DNA from: Rubrobacter sp.
GTDB lineage: Bacteria > Actinomycetota > Rubrobacteria > Rubrobacterales > Rubrobacteraceae
DNA: 6,349 bases
Assembly: GCA_013815485.1 (NCBI GenBank)
Contig: JACDGB010000114.1
Location: 1 to 6,349 of the forward strand
Direction: 5' to 3'
Below, in pieces: positions 5,743 to 6,349 of this stretch; within the stretch, counting starts at the first letter, position 1; the number at the start of each line of letters is the position of its first letter. The position numbers and the translations under genes are program-made. Below the pieces are notes generated by a model. The model made no database searches, had not been told where the DNA came from, and was given only the letters and a program-made list of their open reading frames with translations.

Positions 5743-6349
5743 TCAGGTGACGCCCGCGCGGCGCGCCGCTTCCACAGCCTTTTCAGCACCGGCGGTCCAG
5801 GGTTCGCCGTGACCGGTGAGCACCGTTCTGACACCCGTTTCGGCGAGAGCGTCTAGTGAGGCGAGCGCCCGCTCGCTGTCTGCGGTCGCGGCCCGCGCGA
5901 CGATCCTGGGTCCGGGTTTCGCAGTGTACGGGTCGAGGGTCACGACCGCGTCACCGGCGATGACGCAGTCTCGATCCGGAATGTGCAGCGCGCAGTGGCC
6001 CAGAGTGTGCCCCGGCGTAAACACGATCTGCGGAGAGCCGGGGACCGGCAGAATTCCGTCCGTGTACCGCCGCACCTCCTTCACCGGCCTGGGCCAGAAG
6101 GCGCGGTTGCGCAGGAACGCGGCGACCATCGGCGCCGCCCGGAATTGGGTGGCGAAATAGTACGACCGGGCGCGTTCGTGAGCGTACTGGAGCGGATGGC
6201 GGGTGAGCGGCACGTCGTTCTCGTGGACCCAGACCGGCACGCCGAGTTCCGCGCGGGCGCGTTCAGCGAAGCCGATATGGTCGAAGTGGGCGTGCGTCAG
6301 GACGAGTGCCCGGATGTCGCCGGGCACTCGTCCGATCTCCCCGAGCGCC
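5743..6349 (-). CDS. metallo-beta-lactamase-fold hydrolase, C-terminal part (5' end beyond window)
   Basis: The frame is open to the right edge; about 201 residues are visible. It shows the MBL zinc-binding set: THAHFDH (HxHxDH, about 18-24), PGHTLGH (112-118) for the next histidine, AGDAVV (131-136) with the bridging aspartate, and LTGHGEPW (177-184) with the last histidine. The residues ALGEIGRVPGDIRALVL before the first motif are normal MBL-fold sequence, so the GTG at 6327 is not the true start. The domain most resembles stand-alone glyoxalase II-like hydrolases with one di-zinc site. Substrate cannot be told from the sequence; thioester, lactone and phosphoester hydrolases share these motifs. 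It is convergent with pth and not part of that operon. Confidence 0.88.
   Translation of the reverse strand, partial: ALGEIGRVPGDIRALVLTHAHFDHIGFAERARAELGVPVWVHENDVPLTRHPLQYAHERARSYYFATQFRAAPMVAAFLRNRAFWPRPVKEVRRYTDGILPVPGSPQIVFTPGHTLGHCALHIPDRDCVIAGDAVVTLDPYTAKPGPRIVARAATADSERALASLDALAETGVRTVLTGHGEPWTAGAEKAVEAARRAGVT
6300..6333. repeat. 14-bp perfect inverted repeat inside the MBL-fold gene
   Basis: GGACGAGTGCCCGG (6300-6313) is exactly complementary to CCGGGCACTCGTCC (6320-6333), with the 6-nt loop ATGTCG. It lies in coding sequence for the segment GRVPGDIRALVL, just before the HxHxDH motif. No T tract follows on either strand. Confidence 0.8.

Noticed and set aside
6160..6327. GTG 6327 as the true start of the MBL-fold gene
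   Set aside because: The frame continues to the window edge with residues typical of the segment before the HxHxDH motif, so the gene is cut by the window.

Overview
The window is a stretch of GC-rich bacterial chromosome carrying a compact, conserved housekeeping cluster. The order is tatD (3' end only), rsmA/ksgA, ispE, tRNA-Gln(UUG), glmU, prs, rplY (L25/CTC type) and pth, all on the + strand. A convergent metallo-beta-lactamase-fold gene follows on the - strand and runs off the right edge. GTG/TTG starts, high GC, the CTC-type L25 with an acidic tail and a tRNA-Gln just ahead of glmU suggest a deep-branching actinobacterium (Rubrobacteria or Thermoleophilia-like). That placement is inference from gene order and style, not from a search.

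Positions 1-1823 hold an upstream unit of tightly coupled genes: the tatD end, rsmA and ispE. The tatD stop overlaps the likely rsmA start, and ispE starts 13 nt inside rsmA. As given, rsmA has no usable start codon in its own frame upstream of its conserved N-terminus. A +1 frame change, most simply at an A7 run (146-152), joins it to a GTG at 120 and restores a normal 274-residue protein.

Positions 1824-2002 hold a clear sigma70-type promoter (exact TATAAT) and a tRNA-Gln without an encoded CCA. No terminator is visible after the tRNA, so this promoter probably also drives glmU-prs-rplY(-pth).

Positions 2003-5730 hold glmU, prs, rplY and pth, an order shared with many Gram-positive bacteria. 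Together they cover UDP-GlcNAc synthesis, PRPP synthesis, a 5S-rRNA-binding ribosomal protein and peptidyl-tRNA recycling; rsmA and ispE upstream add 16S rRNA methylation and isoprenoid precursor synthesis. A perfect 12-bp stem-loop sits between rplY and pth, with the best pth start codon in its loop. The acidic tail of L25 contains a recent-looking 33-nt tandem duplication.

Positions 5743-6349 hold the 3' part of an MBL-fold hydrolase gene with a 14-bp perfect inverted repeat in its coding sequence. I see no mobile element, CRISPR array, phage gene or defence system. This is an ordinary core region with a few local oddities rather than a new multi-gene system.
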